A DNA stretch of 64,000 nucleotides from Gigantopelta aegis. Taxonomy: Eukaryota > Mollusca > Gastropoda > Neomphalida > Peltospiridae. The stretch lies in contig NC_054704.1 of NCBI RefSeq assembly GCF_016097555.1, positions 100,190,716-100,254,715 of the forward strand, read 5' to 3'. Positions 1 through 10,607 of the stretch are shown piece by piece (the first letter of the stretch is position 1; each line of letters starts with the position of its first letter). Below the pieces are notes generated by a model. The model worked only from the letters and a program-made list of their open reading frames with translations. It ran no database searches and was not told the origin of the DNA. The position numbers were made by a program, and so were the translations under genes.

Positions 1-3000
1 GTTCATAAACAGCACGAGGGATCAGTACACAATAATTGCCACAGAATGTGTACAACAATTACCACGGAATGTGTACATCACAGTTCATAAACAGCACCAG
101 GGGTCAATACACAATAATTACCACGGAATGTGCACATCGCAGTTGATAAACAGCACCAGGGGTCAATACACAGTAATTACCACGGAATCTGCCACATCGC
201 AGTTCATAAACAGCACCAGGGATCAGTACACAATAATTGCCACAGAATGTGTACAACAATTACCACGGAATGTGTACATCACAGTTCATAAACAGCACCA
301 GGGGTCAATACACAATCATTATCACGGAATGTGCACATCGCAGTTCATAAACAGCACCAGGGATCAATACACAATAATTACCACGGAATTTGCACATCGC
401 AGTTCATAAACAGCACCAGGGATCAGTACACAATAATTGCCACGGAATGTGTACAATAATTACCACGTAATGTGTACATCACAGTTCATAAACAGCACCA
501 GGGGTCAATACACAATAATCATCACGGAATGTGCACATCACAGTTCATAAACAGCACCAGGGGTCAATACACAATGATTACCACGGAATGTGTACATCAC
601 AGTTCATAAACAGCACCAGGGGTCAATACACAAAAATCACCACGGAATGTGCACATCGCAGTTCATAAACAGCACCAGGGGTCAATACACAGTAATTACC
701 ACGGAATGTGCACATCGCAGTTGATAAACAGCACCAGGGGTCAATACACAGTAATTACCACGGAATGTGCACATCGCAGTTCATAAACAGCACCAGGGGT
801 CAATACACATTAATTACCACGGAATGTACACATCGCAGTTGATAAACAGCACCAGGGGTCAATACACAGTAATTACCACGGAATGTGCACATCGCAGTTG
901 ATAAACAGCACCAGGGGTCAATACACAGCAATTACCACGGAATTTGCACATCGTAGTTCATAAACAGCACCAGGGATCAGTACACAATAATTGCCACGGA
1001 ATGTGTACCACGGAATGTGTACAATAATTACCACGGAATGTGTACATCACAGTTCATAAACAGCACCAGGGGTCAATACACAATGATTACCACGGAATGT
1101 GCACATCGCAGTTCATAAACAGCACCAGGGGTCAATACACAATGATTACCACGGAATGTGCACATCGCAGTTCATAAACAGCACCAGGGGTCAATACACA
1201 ATGATTACCACGGAATGTGCACATCGCAGTTCATAAACAGAACCAGGGGTCAATACACAATCATTATCACGGAATGTGCACATCGCAGTTCATAAACAGC
1301 ACCAGGGATCAATACACAATAATTACCTCGGAATTTGCACATCGCAGTTCATAAACAGCACCAGGGATCAGTACACAATAATTGCCACGGAATGTGTACA
1401 ACAATTACCACGTAATGTGTACATCACAGTTCATAAACAGCACCAGGGGTCAATACACAATAATCATCACGGAATGTGCACATCACAGTTCATAAACAGC
1501 ACCAGGGGTCAATACACAGTAATTACCACGGAATGTGCACATCGCAGTTGATAAACAGCACCAGGGGTCAATACACAGTAATTACCACGGAATGTGCACA
1601 TCGCAGTTCATAAACAGCACCAGGGGTCAATACACATTAATTACCACGGAATGTACACATCGCAGTTGATAAACAGCACCAGGGGTCAATACACAGTAAT
1701 TACCACGGAATGTGCACATCGCAGTTGATAAACAGCACCAGGGGTCAATACACAGCAATTACCACGGAATTTGCACATCGTAGTTCATAAACAGCACCAG
1801 GGATCAGTACACAATAATTGCCACGGAATGTGTACAATAATTACCACGGAATGTGTACATCACAGTTCATAAACAGCACCAGGGGTCAATACACAATGAT
1901 TACCACGGAATGTGCACATCGCAGTTCATAAACAGCACCAGGGGTCAATACACAATGATTACCACGGAATGTGCACATCGCAGTTCATAAACAGCACCAG
2001 GGGTCAATACACAATGATTACCACGGAATGTGCACATCGCAGTTCATAAACAGCACCAGGGGTCAATACACAATCATTATCACGGAATGTGCACATCGCA
2101 GTTCATAAACAGCACCAGGGATCAATACACAATAATTACCTCGGAATTTGCACATCGCAGTTCATAAACAGCACCAGGGATCAGTACACAATAATTGCCA
2201 CGGAATGTGTACAACAATTACCACGTAATGTGTACATCACAGTTCATAAACAGCACCAGGGGTCAATACACAGTAATTACCACGGAATGTGCACATCGCA
2301 GTTGATAAACAGCACCAGGGGTCAATACACAGTAATTACCACGGAATGTGCACATCGCAGTTCATAAACAGCACCAGGGGTCAATACACATTAATTACCA
2401 CGGAATGTACACATCGCAGTTGATAAACAGCACCAGGGGTCAATACACAGTAATTACCACGGAATGTGCACATCGCAGTTGATAAACAGCACCAGGGGTC
2501 AATACACAGTAATTACCACGGAATCTGCCACATCGCAGTTCATAAACAGCACCAGGGATCAGTACACAATAATTGCCACAGAATGTGTACAACAATTACC
2601 ACGGAATGTGTACATCACAGTTCATAAACAGCACCAGGGGTCAATACACAATAATTACCACGGAATGTGCACATCGCAGTTCATAAACAGCACCAGGGGT
2701 CAATACACAATAATCACCACGGAATGTGCACATCGCAGTTCATAAACAGCACCAGGGGTCAATACACATTAATTACCACGGAATGTGCACATCGCAGTTC
2801 ATAAACAGCACCAGAGGTCAATACACAATAATTACCACGGAATGTGTACATCACAGTTCATAAACAGCACCAGGAGTCAATGCACAATAATTACCACGGA
2901 ATGTGCACATCGCAGTTCATAAACAGCACCAGGGATCAGTACACAATAATTGCCACGGAATGTGTACAATAATTACCACGGAATGTGTACATCACAGTTC

Positions 3001-3196
3001 ATAAACAGCCCCAGGGGTCAATACACAATAATCATCACGGAATGTGCACATCACAGTTCATAAACAGCACCAGGGGTCAATACACAATAATCACGGAATG
3101 TGTACATCACAATTCATAAACAGCACCAGGGGTCAATACACAATAATTACCACGGAATGTGCACATCACTGTTCATAAACAGCACCAGGGGTCAAA
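1..3196. repeat. 59-bp satellite array with higher-order structure
   Basis: About fifty head-to-tail copies of a 59-bp monomer (for example starting at 661, 720 and 779) run from the window edge to about 3196. Some monomers are longer by roughly 24 bp because a short segment is doubled. Variant monomers recur in the same order: the one carrying cacattaattacc starts at 779, 1606 and 2360, giving a higher-order period of about 750-830 bp. Open frames crossing the array are by-products of the repeat, not genes. The array's left end is outside the window. Confidence 0.95.
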
Positions 3197-3431
3197 CGTA
3201 GGACTTCGGTATACTGTCTTTAGATCGTCAGTATATTTCTGTTCACCTTTAAAGTCATTTTATTATCTACTAATTAATAATAGCTGGATCTCTATCTTAG
3301 TTAAAGAGTAAACGCTATGGTTTTTATTTAGGTCTGAACAAAAATGTCCATATGATTTTAGTGGCAAATATACTGTTATGCAACTTCATGTAATATAGTA
3401 TGCAGTCTTAACTATGTTGCGCCTCTGTTAT

Positions 3432-3475
3432 AATGAATGAATGAATGAATCAATGAATCAATCAATCAATCAATT
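3432..3475. repeat. (AATG/AATC)n microsatellite
   Basis: Tetranucleotide run of aatg units passing into aatc units. ATTC/AATC tails also end the LINEs of this window, so it could be a remnant tail, but no LINE body is recognisable beside it. Confidence 0.8.
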
Positions 3476-4041
3476 GTATAAAAAATAGACAGATTTCAGA
3501 TCATGCCTGAACCCTAGTGGATATAGGCATGTAAGATTTCAGAACACGTGAAAAAACACACAAAAAAACCCGAAACAAATGGCGCCATTTCACGTAGTGC
3601 CTATCGTAAACTAAAACTGTTCAATTCAACAGATGCCATTTAAGGATAAATCTTACAGCACATTGATGTGATAGGTTAATGTAGAAGAAGAAAAAACACC
3701 GGGATTCTGAAGTTTCTATTAGATCACCAAATAGGCTGTAAAAGGAATGTCTGAAAGTATACCACAAAAACAAACGGGACGAAAAAACCCACTGTTCAAA
3801 TAAAATTGGCTATTACTTCATATCATGTGTGCTGCTATTTTTCTTGTTTTGTTTTTTTTGTGTGAGTTTTTTGTTTGTTGTTGTTTGTTGTTGTTGTTTG
3901 TTTCCTTCTTGTATTGTTTCTTGTTTTATTTCTTGTTTATTTGTTGTTAGTTTTTTTTATTATAATTATGTTGTTGCATGTTTTGATGGATACTGCATGT
4001 TATCTGCTTCGTCAGTTATAGTAATTCCCGTCCGTATTAGT
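3476..4041. other. AT-rich stretch without recognisable genes
   Basis: I see no gene here. A T/GTT-rich stretch (about 3830-3960) produces a hydrophobic open frame of low complexity that is not credible as a protein. Confidence 0.6.
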
Positions 4042-4170
4042 GAACGCGTGGTGTAATTCAGTGGATAAAGAGCCCGCTTAAGATGCGACTGGTCAAAGGA
4101 TCGATACCCGTTAGTGCACCCATTTGTGGTTTCCTCGTTACTCAGTGGTCGACATGTTACTATATACACG
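4042..4170 (+). mobile_element. tRNA-derived SINE head fragment (SINE-1 type)
   Basis: Contains a tRNA-like A box (taattcagtgg) and B box (ggatcgataccc), followed by the cctcgtt-to-cagtgg stretch found in the complete SINE-1 copies of this window. Only the 5' part is present. Confidence 0.6.
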
Positions 4171-4184
4171 GTTTAAAGGGGCAG

Positions 4185-4262
4185 TCTCGTGTTGTGTGCG
4201 TGCGTGTGCGTGTGTGTGTGCATGCGTGTGTACATGCGTGTGTTTGTGCGTGAAGTGTTTTG
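4185..4262. repeat. GT-rich microsatellite
   Basis: Imperfect (GT)n with GC-containing interruptions. Confidence 0.8.
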
Positions 4263-4323
4263 TTGTGTGGTTTTTTTGTGAAGTGTGGTCATGGCATTTC
4301 GTTGTCACGCAGTTCATTTAAAT

Positions 4324-4630
4324 TACCTCCTATTAACACACACATAAACTTCATGATATCTAGTTTTTATCTCCTATCATCACACACACAAACTTCATGA
4401 TATCTAGTTTTACCTCCTATCATCACACACACAAACTTCATGATATCCAGTTTTACCTCCTATCATCACACACACAAACTCCATCGTATCTAGTTTTACC
4501 TCCTATCATCACACACACAGACTTCATGATATCTAGTTTTTACCTCCTATCACCACACACACAAACTTCATGATATCTAGTTTTTACCTCCTATCATCAC
4601 ACACACAAACTTCATGATATGTATTTAGTG
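4324..4630. repeat. about 43-bp minisatellite ending at the assembly gap
   Basis: Seven copies of a roughly 43-45 bp unit containing cctcctatcatcacacacac and aacttcatgatatctag. The array runs into the N block, so the gap was probably caused by this repeat and the true array may be longer. Confidence 0.9.
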
Positions 4631-4830
4631 NNNNNNNNNNNNNNNNNNNNNNNNNNNNNNNNNNNNNNNNNNNNNNNNNNNNNNNNNNNNNNNNNNNNNN
4701 NNNNNNNNNNNNNNNNNNNNNNNNNNNNNNNNNNNNNNNNNNNNNNNNNNNNNNNNNNNNNNNNNNNNNNNNNNNNNNNNNNNNNNNNNNNNNNNNNNNN
4801 NNNNNNNNNNNNNNNNNNNNNNNNNNNNNN
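4631..4830. other. assembly gap (200 N)
   Basis: Exactly 200 N, a conventional scaffold gap of unknown true size. It lies between a minisatellite and the Gypsy 3' LTR side, so the left end of that element cannot be placed securely. Confidence 0.99.
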
Positions 4831-5159
4831 TAGACCGTCCTGTTGCAGAACCGTGCTGTGTAGGAACGTCCTGCACAGAGCCGGTAAGGTTTTGGTCCCT
4901 TATGGAACAAGAGAAATAATCAGACTAGGGTATAGTCCAGTCGTCATATGTTGGTATAGTGGTGCGGACGGGCCCGACTCCGGAGGATACTACATGGTAT
5001 CACAAAAAAACAAAGTAACAAAGTAAAGTCAAGAAAAGAGTAGTAGGGGCCGACCCCGCTTCCTATTTCTTCTTAGAGTGGGGCGGTCAATCTTCCAGTG
5101 CTGCTAGGACAGGCTCGGACATGTAGAGACTAAACGCGAACAACCGTGGCGTTCTGCAG
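4831..5159. other. unassigned sequence beside the Gypsy element
   Basis: No gene recognised. It does not match the corresponding outer part of the 5' LTR (17882-18256), so it is either host flank or a different LTR variant. Confidence 0.5.
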
Positions 5160-5909
5160 AATAATTGAGAAACGCTTCTAGGGGAACTTAATTAATAAAG
5201 GAATTACAACACTATTCCTAACTGGTTAATTTTTAATTAACCCTTAACTACTCATTCAGTAACCTTGTAACACAAAATTAATACTGGTACCTATCACAAT
5301 AACTGGCTAAGCTTTATATTACCAAATACTCGTATAAATATAGAACAGTAAGACTACGATTTACTTCGTCAGATGACCGAAGACACTGTCTAAAGAATAG
5401 TGGTATAATACAGTATTAAAATATTTAAAGTCACATCAATCACATCAAGGTTATACAACAGAGCAGAAATAAACTATTTACCAAAGTCCAAACGGACAAC
5501 GTTCCCGGGAAGCCTTCCTTTTTGGTTCTCCCAAATATCTCTAAACCCTAGCTATTTATTATAAAACAGAATATCGCCTGGGGGTACAAGGCGGTCCTCC
5601 CCCTATCATCTGATATTCCACCTCTCCCAGAGTCGGTATATTTCTCTCTGATCGTCAGTCTGGCTGTCGCCAATCCGCGAGCAATCCCCTGGCCATAAAC
5701 AGCACTACCGGAGATATTACGTAACTACTAGCCACATGGCCTCCACACCTGCTCTGTGTGTGTATTAGAAAAGCTCGATGACCGTCGCACAGAAGTATTA
5801 CGTAACAAGTTGCCCACCTGGATAAGTGCAATTTGGAACTGCGCACGGCCTTCTAAAACAATTAATATCGCCACAGGCGAAAACAAAATTAAGAGCATGT
5901 ACCGTCACA
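5160..5909 (-). repeat. 3' LTR of the Gypsy element (recognisable part)
   Basis: Matches about 18363-19141 almost base for base apart from small indels. On the minus strand it begins TGTGACGG directly after a purine-rich tract. The recognisable match stops near 5160; the assembly gap lies beyond. Confidence 0.85.
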
Positions 5910-5928
5910 CACCCCCACCTCAAAAAGG
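5910..5928 (-). other. polypurine tract of the Gypsy element
   Basis: On the minus strand the sequence reads gaggtgggggtg immediately before the LTR start TGTGACGG. This is the expected position and composition of a plus-strand primer. Confidence 0.65.
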
Positions 5929-6129
5929 ATATTTCCTTTACTCTAGGAATAGGGAAATATACTACATTAAAACAAAAGTGCGTTAACCGACGCATACGGG
6001 CATTTATAACACATGCAATAATAAGGTGACTACCAGTAATCACACTGAGTCTCTGAGTCCCTGGTATACAAAATAAAATATATATAAACAAAACAGAAAT
6101 CAAGAATGTCAACACATTATCATAATGTT

Positions 6130-6688
6130 CAACTTCGGGACAGGGCATCAGCGATTACATTGGATGGGCCCTTGATATGTTCAATGGTAATTGGGTATTC
6201 TTGCAGAAGAAGACTCCATCTCAACTCTCTCTGGTTGGAGGCTTTCATTAGGATGGTCCAGTCCGTCTTCGTCTTCTTGGAACAGCACAGCTCCAGCACC
6301 CACGTCACTGGCACCCACAGCTAGCTTGAACGGCATTCGGTAGTCTGGTGCTGCGATCACGGGAGACGAGGAGCGCATCTGCTTGAGACGGTTGAATGAC
6401 TTCTCGCATTCACCTGACCACTGGAACTTCGTTTCTTTCTTTTTCGTGGTCGCACGTTTTCCAGGTTTTCTCCGATAGGCGTGCTGTCGAATCGGTGTAG
6501 CGTTGGGTTCCAAGCGCACATCCTGGCTTAAGGTGTTGGTAATCGTTGGAAGGTTGTGACAAATGGAAACATTGTCTTGTTTCAACGTAGTCAACTTTGC
6601 TCGCTGGGGGTTCAAGTCTGCTAGAATCTGGCTGTTGGTTAATTTTCTCTCTGCAGTCTTGACGTCATCACAGGAAATTGAGTGACTC
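6130..6688 (-). pseudogene. Gypsy RT/RNase H region (fossil)
   Basis: Minus-strand fragments carry peptides typical of the Gypsy RT-RNase H junction (FKLAVGASDVGAGAVLFQED) and of the RNase H end (HIKGPSNVIADALSR). The region belongs to the broken Gypsy element and continues beyond the short LINE-derived element inserted at 6701. No function is expected now. Confidence 0.8.
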
Positions 6689-6700
6689 TCAATTTGGACA
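6689..6700. repeat. 12-bp target-site duplication, left copy
   Basis: tcaatttggaca is repeated exactly at 6981-6992 and brackets the short element. Confidence 0.95.
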
Positions 6701-6773
6701 GCCCCTGCGTGTGCTGTAACCTCACCGTGGTGCAGGGGTGTAACATTCTCTTTGAGAATGGCCAATACAGCAC
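6701..6773 (+). ncRNA. HDV-like self-cleaving ribozyme (short element 1)
   Basis: P1 GCCCCTGC (6701-6708) pairs with GCAGGGGT (6732-6739), putting a G-U wobble at the cleavage site as in HDV. P2 GTGCTGT (6711-6717) pairs with ACAGCAC (6767-6773), which forms a pseudoknot with P1. P3 is ACC/GGT around a 7-nt loop. P4 is CATTCTC/GAGAATG (6744-6750/6754-6760). J4/2 starts GCC, with C6762 in the position of the catalytic cytosine. Predicted cleavage is just 5' of G6701, which is exactly the element boundary defined by the target-site duplication. Confidence 0.82.
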
Positions 6774-6980
6774 AAAATTGAAGTTTTGAGTAAAATTCAG
6801 TATCCATAAAATTCTGTGATATTTGTGTTTTTGCACAGTTCTTTACACTGTTTTTGTTTGTCTTGAATTTTTATATTGATGTTGATCATCACTTTATTTA
6901 TTTGCATTACCATAGTTTGACACCCAATAGCCGATGTATTTTTCGTGCTGGGGTGTCGTTAAACATTCATTCATTCATTC
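6701..6980 (+). mobile_element. short ribozyme-headed nonautonomous element, copy 1
   Basis: 280 bp with perfect 12-bp target-site duplications. The first 73 bp are an HDV-like ribozyme related to the 5' end of the LINE copies at 7561 and 10098. The last ~170 bp, from ctgtgatatttg through gtgctggggtgtcgttaaac to an ATTC tail, match the LINE 3' UTR at 15590-15760. It has no coding capacity. It is best read as an internally deleted LINE derivative mobilised in trans by the full LINE. The arrangement recalls trypanosome L1Tc/NARTc, where a ribozyme-bearing 5' end is shared between an autonomous and a nonautonomous element. The second copy is at 19870-20143. Confidence 0.88.
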
Positions 6981-7008
6981 TCAATTTGGACAGGTAGTAC
7001 TGGAACTA

Positions 7009-7548
7009 TCAGCAGTCTGTCAAATAACCTTTTAGCAAATTGATGCGACAATACCTACTTTTCCTAACCCTATCAGGAGTGTTTATCACATACCCTGTCT
7101 CATTAACCCGTTTGTGCACAACATAGGGCCCGAAATAGCTGTTCTGCACAGAACCCCGTTTAATGGGAAGGTACAGCAGCACTTTATCCCCTGGTTTAAA
7201 TTCCCGACTCTTAGCCTTCCTATCAAACACTGATTTTATTTTGCTCTGAGCATGGCTCAGTTGCTTCCTAGCCTTCCTGTCTCTAACTCTCTTATTCATT
7301 AATATTCCCTTGTCCATATCATAACCTGACATCTGATCCTCCATCTCACCCTCTGTTAACAATGTAGTGCGAGCTGCCAACAATTGTGGATCAGCCCCCT
7401 GCTCTAGAATTAACTCTTGTCTATTACAAGGTAAATCCCCTCTATCAAACACAACTGGTTCAATTCCCCTCTGCGGGAGATCAACAGGTTCCACCACATT
7501 AGTTTCGTCAGTTGACTTATCTACCATTTTACTGATAACTTCATCCAC
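7009..7548 (-). pseudogene. Gypsy integrase C-terminal region (fossil)
   Basis: The minus-strand frame contains an HHCC-linker-like start (RQELILEQGADPQLLAAR) and a GPY/F-type integrase C-terminal module (KPGDKVLLYLPIKR, FGPYVVHKRVNETGYVI). It belongs to the broken Gypsy element. On the minus strand it precedes the RT/RNase H part, consistent with Gmr1-like order. Confidence 0.8.
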
Positions 7549-7559
7549 TCCAATTTCAT
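7549..7559. repeat. 11-bp target-site duplication of the LINE composite, left copy
   Basis: tccaatttcat recurs at 15761-15771. The two copies bracket the whole A+B LINE composite, implying a single insertion event into the Gypsy element. Confidence 0.92.
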
Positions 7560-7560
7560 A

Positions 7561-7633
7561 GCCCCTGCGTGTGCATTAACCTCACCGTGGTGCAGGGGTG
7601 AACATTCTTTTATAGAATGGCCAATAAATGCAC
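7561..7633 (+). ncRNA. HDV-like self-cleaving ribozyme (LINE copy A 5' end)
   Basis: P1 GCCCCTGC (7561-7568) with GCAGGGGT (7592-7599). P2 GTGCATT (7571-7577) with AATGCAC (7627-7633), a perfect 7-bp pseudoknotted helix that differs from the short elements by two compensated pairs. P3 ACC/GGT. P4 CATTCT/AGAATG (7603-7608/7614-7619). J4/2 GCCAATA with candidate catalytic C7621. The J1.1/4-P4 and J4/2 stretches (ACATTC, AATGGC) read like the HDV ribozyme itself. Cleavage before G7561 would free the LINE RNA 5' end. Confidence 0.82.
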
Positions 7634-8069
7634 AACTCCTCGTATGAGGCACTTGTTGGCCGCGAGGTGCATCCCGTAATGCTGGATGATGGGATCCTGG
7701 TGGTTGAGTTGGGTGCATATCTGCAGGTATGTTTTCTGGCAACACACCACTTTGGCCTGGAGTTCAGCCAGACGGGTGGTCAGGGAGGCCCGACCTGATC
7801 AATCGGCTGGTCATGTCAAGCTCAAGAGCAAACAACCTTTGTTTCTTTCATCTAGCCAAGAGTAAGCATTGTTTAATTTACCATGTGTATTTGTTGCTCT
7901 TGGGGCGGTGGCTGGGGTCAATTGGGTGATTTATTGTTTGTATATTGCCCAAGTATATCAATCATGTATCCCTGGCATGGCTGTCTGCTGGTTATCCGCA
8001 GCACCATGTCCCCTTTGTTGGACTCGGTGGTGGGTGGGGGCATGGTTGATGAACATTTGAATTATTAAT
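7634..8069 (+). other. LINE copy A 5' UTR
   Basis: Between ribozyme and ORF1. It aligns with 10170-10607 of copy B, including a stretch of in-frame but unlikely upstream codons. No separate gene is seen. Confidence 0.7.
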
Positions 8070-9370
8070 ATGGATATCATCCAAAATTTAATTCCAAATT
8101 CTGATGGGACCCTGAAAAGGGTCCACACCGAAGTTTCGGACTTCTTGTCTTCGGACGAGGAGTCCATGGCATCAAGAACAACTGTGAAGAAATCCAAAGT
8201 GATTTCTTCACAAAATTGGCCAAGGTTTCTTGTCATCAGTTCTACTGATGATGGGGCCTTGAACAAATTATCCCCGTTTGCCATTCAAAAGGCAATTGTT
8301 GGCTTGGCTGGTGAGCCTAAATCAGTAAAAAATAAATAAAGAATGGACTATTGGTTGAATGTTCAACCGAAAAACACTCAACTTGTCTTCTCAAGTCTAC
8401 AGTTTTTTGTACCTTATCCATTAAGGTCACTCCACATACCTCCCTTAACTCGTCTAAGGGAGTGATCAGATGCAGGGATCTGGAAGGAGTTAGTGAGGAT
8501 GAGATATGCCAAAATCTATGTTCGCAGGGTGTTACTGCTGTGAGGAGGATAAAGGTTCGTCGGAGCAATGAATTGTTACCGACGAATACTTTTATCCTAA
8601 CATTTAATATCCCTACCCTTCCCCAATCTGTCAAGGCTGGTTACCTTAGTATTCCTGTTGAACCCTTTATTCCAAACCCCTTGCGTTGCTTCAAATGCCA
8701 GAGGTTTTGCCATGGTCAGAACACGTGTCGTGGGAAACTTACATGTGGCCGATGTGGTCTTTTTGACCATGATAGCAAGACGTGTACAAACGATATACTT
8801 TGTCTTAACTGCAAGGGCAACCACTGTGCATACTCGCGAGAGTGTCCACGGTGGAAACTGGAAAAACGGGTTCAGCAGGTAAAGGTACAAAATAAGTTAT
8901 CTTTCATGGATGCCAGGAGGTTGGTGGAAACAGCAACACCAACAGTGGTTGGCAAGCCATATGCAGCTGCAGTTGCTGCCAAAGTCGCCACTAAAAGTGT
9001 TGGAGTTAACACAGAATTAGCCTGGCATTGTGATGATGCCAAATACAAAAAACTGTCTGACATTGAGAAGGCTCAAAAACAGGTGCACAAAGCATCACAA
9101 AAAAACAAAGTTACTCCCCAGCACAAAGAAATGGAAACCCAGGTGTCATTGGATGTTACAAATCCACCAAATAGGTCGAAAACAAAAGAAGTACTTTCAG
9201 GTCGGCTTAAAAAGATCGAACTGCGTTCGGTCCCGATCAGCAATATGTACGAAACTTTGGCTGATATTGGTGATGATGATATGGAGGTTTCATCTCCAGA
9301 TCATTGCCGATCACAAAGACCACCAGCAAAGCCAAAGATAAAGCCCATACTTCCTCCCGATGGAAAATAA
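8070..9370 (+). pseudogene. LINE copy A ORF1 (RNA-binding, CCHC knuckles), frameshifted
   Basis: Starts at ATG 8070 (MDIIQN) and ends at TAA 9370. Three CCHC-type knuckles lie in the stretch beginning CFKCQRFCHGQNTC and ending near CAYSRECPRW, the hallmark of I/jockey-group ORF1 nucleic-acid chaperones. One frameshift around 8325-8350 separates the N-terminal 89 codons from the rest (frame resumes at LLVECSTE). The last codons overlap the start of ORF2 by 11 nt. Against copy B ORF1 the protein is only about 70% identical by eye, lower than for ORF2. Confidence 0.85.
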
Positions 9371-10085
9371 AGTCATCCAATGGAACTGTCGTGGGCTTAG
9401 GCCCAATTTTGATGAATTAAGTCTTTTAATTCAAAAACATAATCCTCTTGCAGTGTGTCTTCAGGAAACGTTCTTGAAGGACACTGATCATATTACTATG
9501 AGAGGATTTAACCTCTATCATAAATTTCAAGAAACTGAAAATAGAGCATCTGGGGGTGTTTCCATTCTTGTTAATGAAAACACTCATCAGAGTATAGTAG
9601 CATTAATTACAAATTTACAAGCTGTGGCTGTAAAGGTCACGGCTCATAAAACTATAACTCTGTGTTCGGTTTACTTGCCACCTCGAAACCATTTTAGTTT
9701 TCATCCTAGGGACCTTCAATGTCTTATTGATCAGCTCCCTACTCCCTTTATTATTATGGGAGATTTTAATGGTCACCACACTTTGTGGGGATGTGAGGAT
9801 GTAAATATTAGAGGTAAACAATTCGAAGACTTAATTCTCAAAAATGACTTACTTTTCTTCAATGATAAAAGTCATACATATTTTCATTCTGCAAGTGGTT
9901 CTTTCACTTCTATAGATTTAACCCTTTGTAATCCTTCACTTTTTCTTGATTTCTCCTGGAAAGTTGGTTCAGACCTTTGTGGTAGTAACCACTTTCCCAT
10001 TATTTTGGAGAATGATGGACCACCATCACTTGAAAGGGTTCAAAGGTGGAAGTTGGCGAAGGCAAATTGGGGTCAGTTTCAGCAT
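9360..10085 (+). pseudogene. LINE copy A ORF2, endonuclease part only
   Basis: Starts MENKVIQWNCRGLRPNFDEL. It holds the APE-type endonuclease motifs: the QWNCRG start, CLQETF with the metal-binding Glu, GDFNGHHTLWG, SIDLTL and a C-terminal NHFPI. The frame is open up to the junction, where copy A stops after QFQHLC and copy B's 5' end follows. RT and RNase H are absent. About 90% identical to copy B over this stretch by eye. Confidence 0.85.
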
Positions 10086-10097
10086 CTGTGCAGCACA

Positions 10098-10169
10098 CTC
10101 CTGCGTGTGCATTAACCTCACCGTGGTGCAGGGGTGAACATTCTTTTATAGAATGGCCAATAAATGCAC
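10098..10169 (+). ncRNA. HDV-like ribozyme (LINE copy B 5' end)
   Basis: P1 CTCCTGC (10098-10104) with GCAGGGG (10128-10134), including a U-G pair. P2 GTGCATT (10107-10113) with AATGCAC (10163-10169). P4 CATTCT/AGAATG (10139-10144/10150-10155). J4/2 contains candidate catalytic C10157. The first two bases of the usual GCCCC start are altered at the join to copy A, so cleavage of this copy may be weak. Confidence 0.75.
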
Positions 10170-10607
10170 ATCTCCTCGTATGAGGCACCTTGTTTGCCGT
10201 GAGGTGCGACCCGTGAAAATGGATGATGGGATCCTGGTGATTGAGTCGGGGCATACCTGCGGGTATGACTTCTGACAATACATCACTTTGGCCTGGAGTT
10301 CAAATAGACGGGCGGTCAGGGAGGCCCGACCTGATCAATCGGCTGGTCACGCCAAGCTCGAGACCAAAAAACCTTTGTTTTGTTTATTTTAGCCAAGAAC
10401 AAACATTGTTTTATTTACCTTTTGTATTTGTTGCTCTTGGGGCGGTGGCTAGGGTCAATTGGGTGATTTATTTTTGTTTATTGCCCAAGTATATTAACCA
10501 TGTATCCCTGGCATGGATGTCTGCTGGTTATCCGCAGCACCATGTCCCCTTGTTGGACTCGGTGGTGGGTGGGGAGCATGGTTGATGAATTAACACTCCA
10601 TACTAAC
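10170..10607 (+). other. LINE copy B 5' UTR
   Basis: Aligns with the 5' UTR of copy A. An in-frame ATG at 10500 lies upstream, but ORF1 homology between the copies starts at the ATG at 10608. Confidence 0.7.

Noticed and set aside
71-2745. Several 90-110 codon frames in the first 3 kb; also considered a CRISPR array
   Set aside because: The array is a eukaryotic satellite with diverged monomers and no unique spacers; frames follow the repeat.
3829-4056. 75-codon hydrophobic frame with Cys-rich stretch
   Set aside because: T/GTT-rich low complexity; no conserved pattern.
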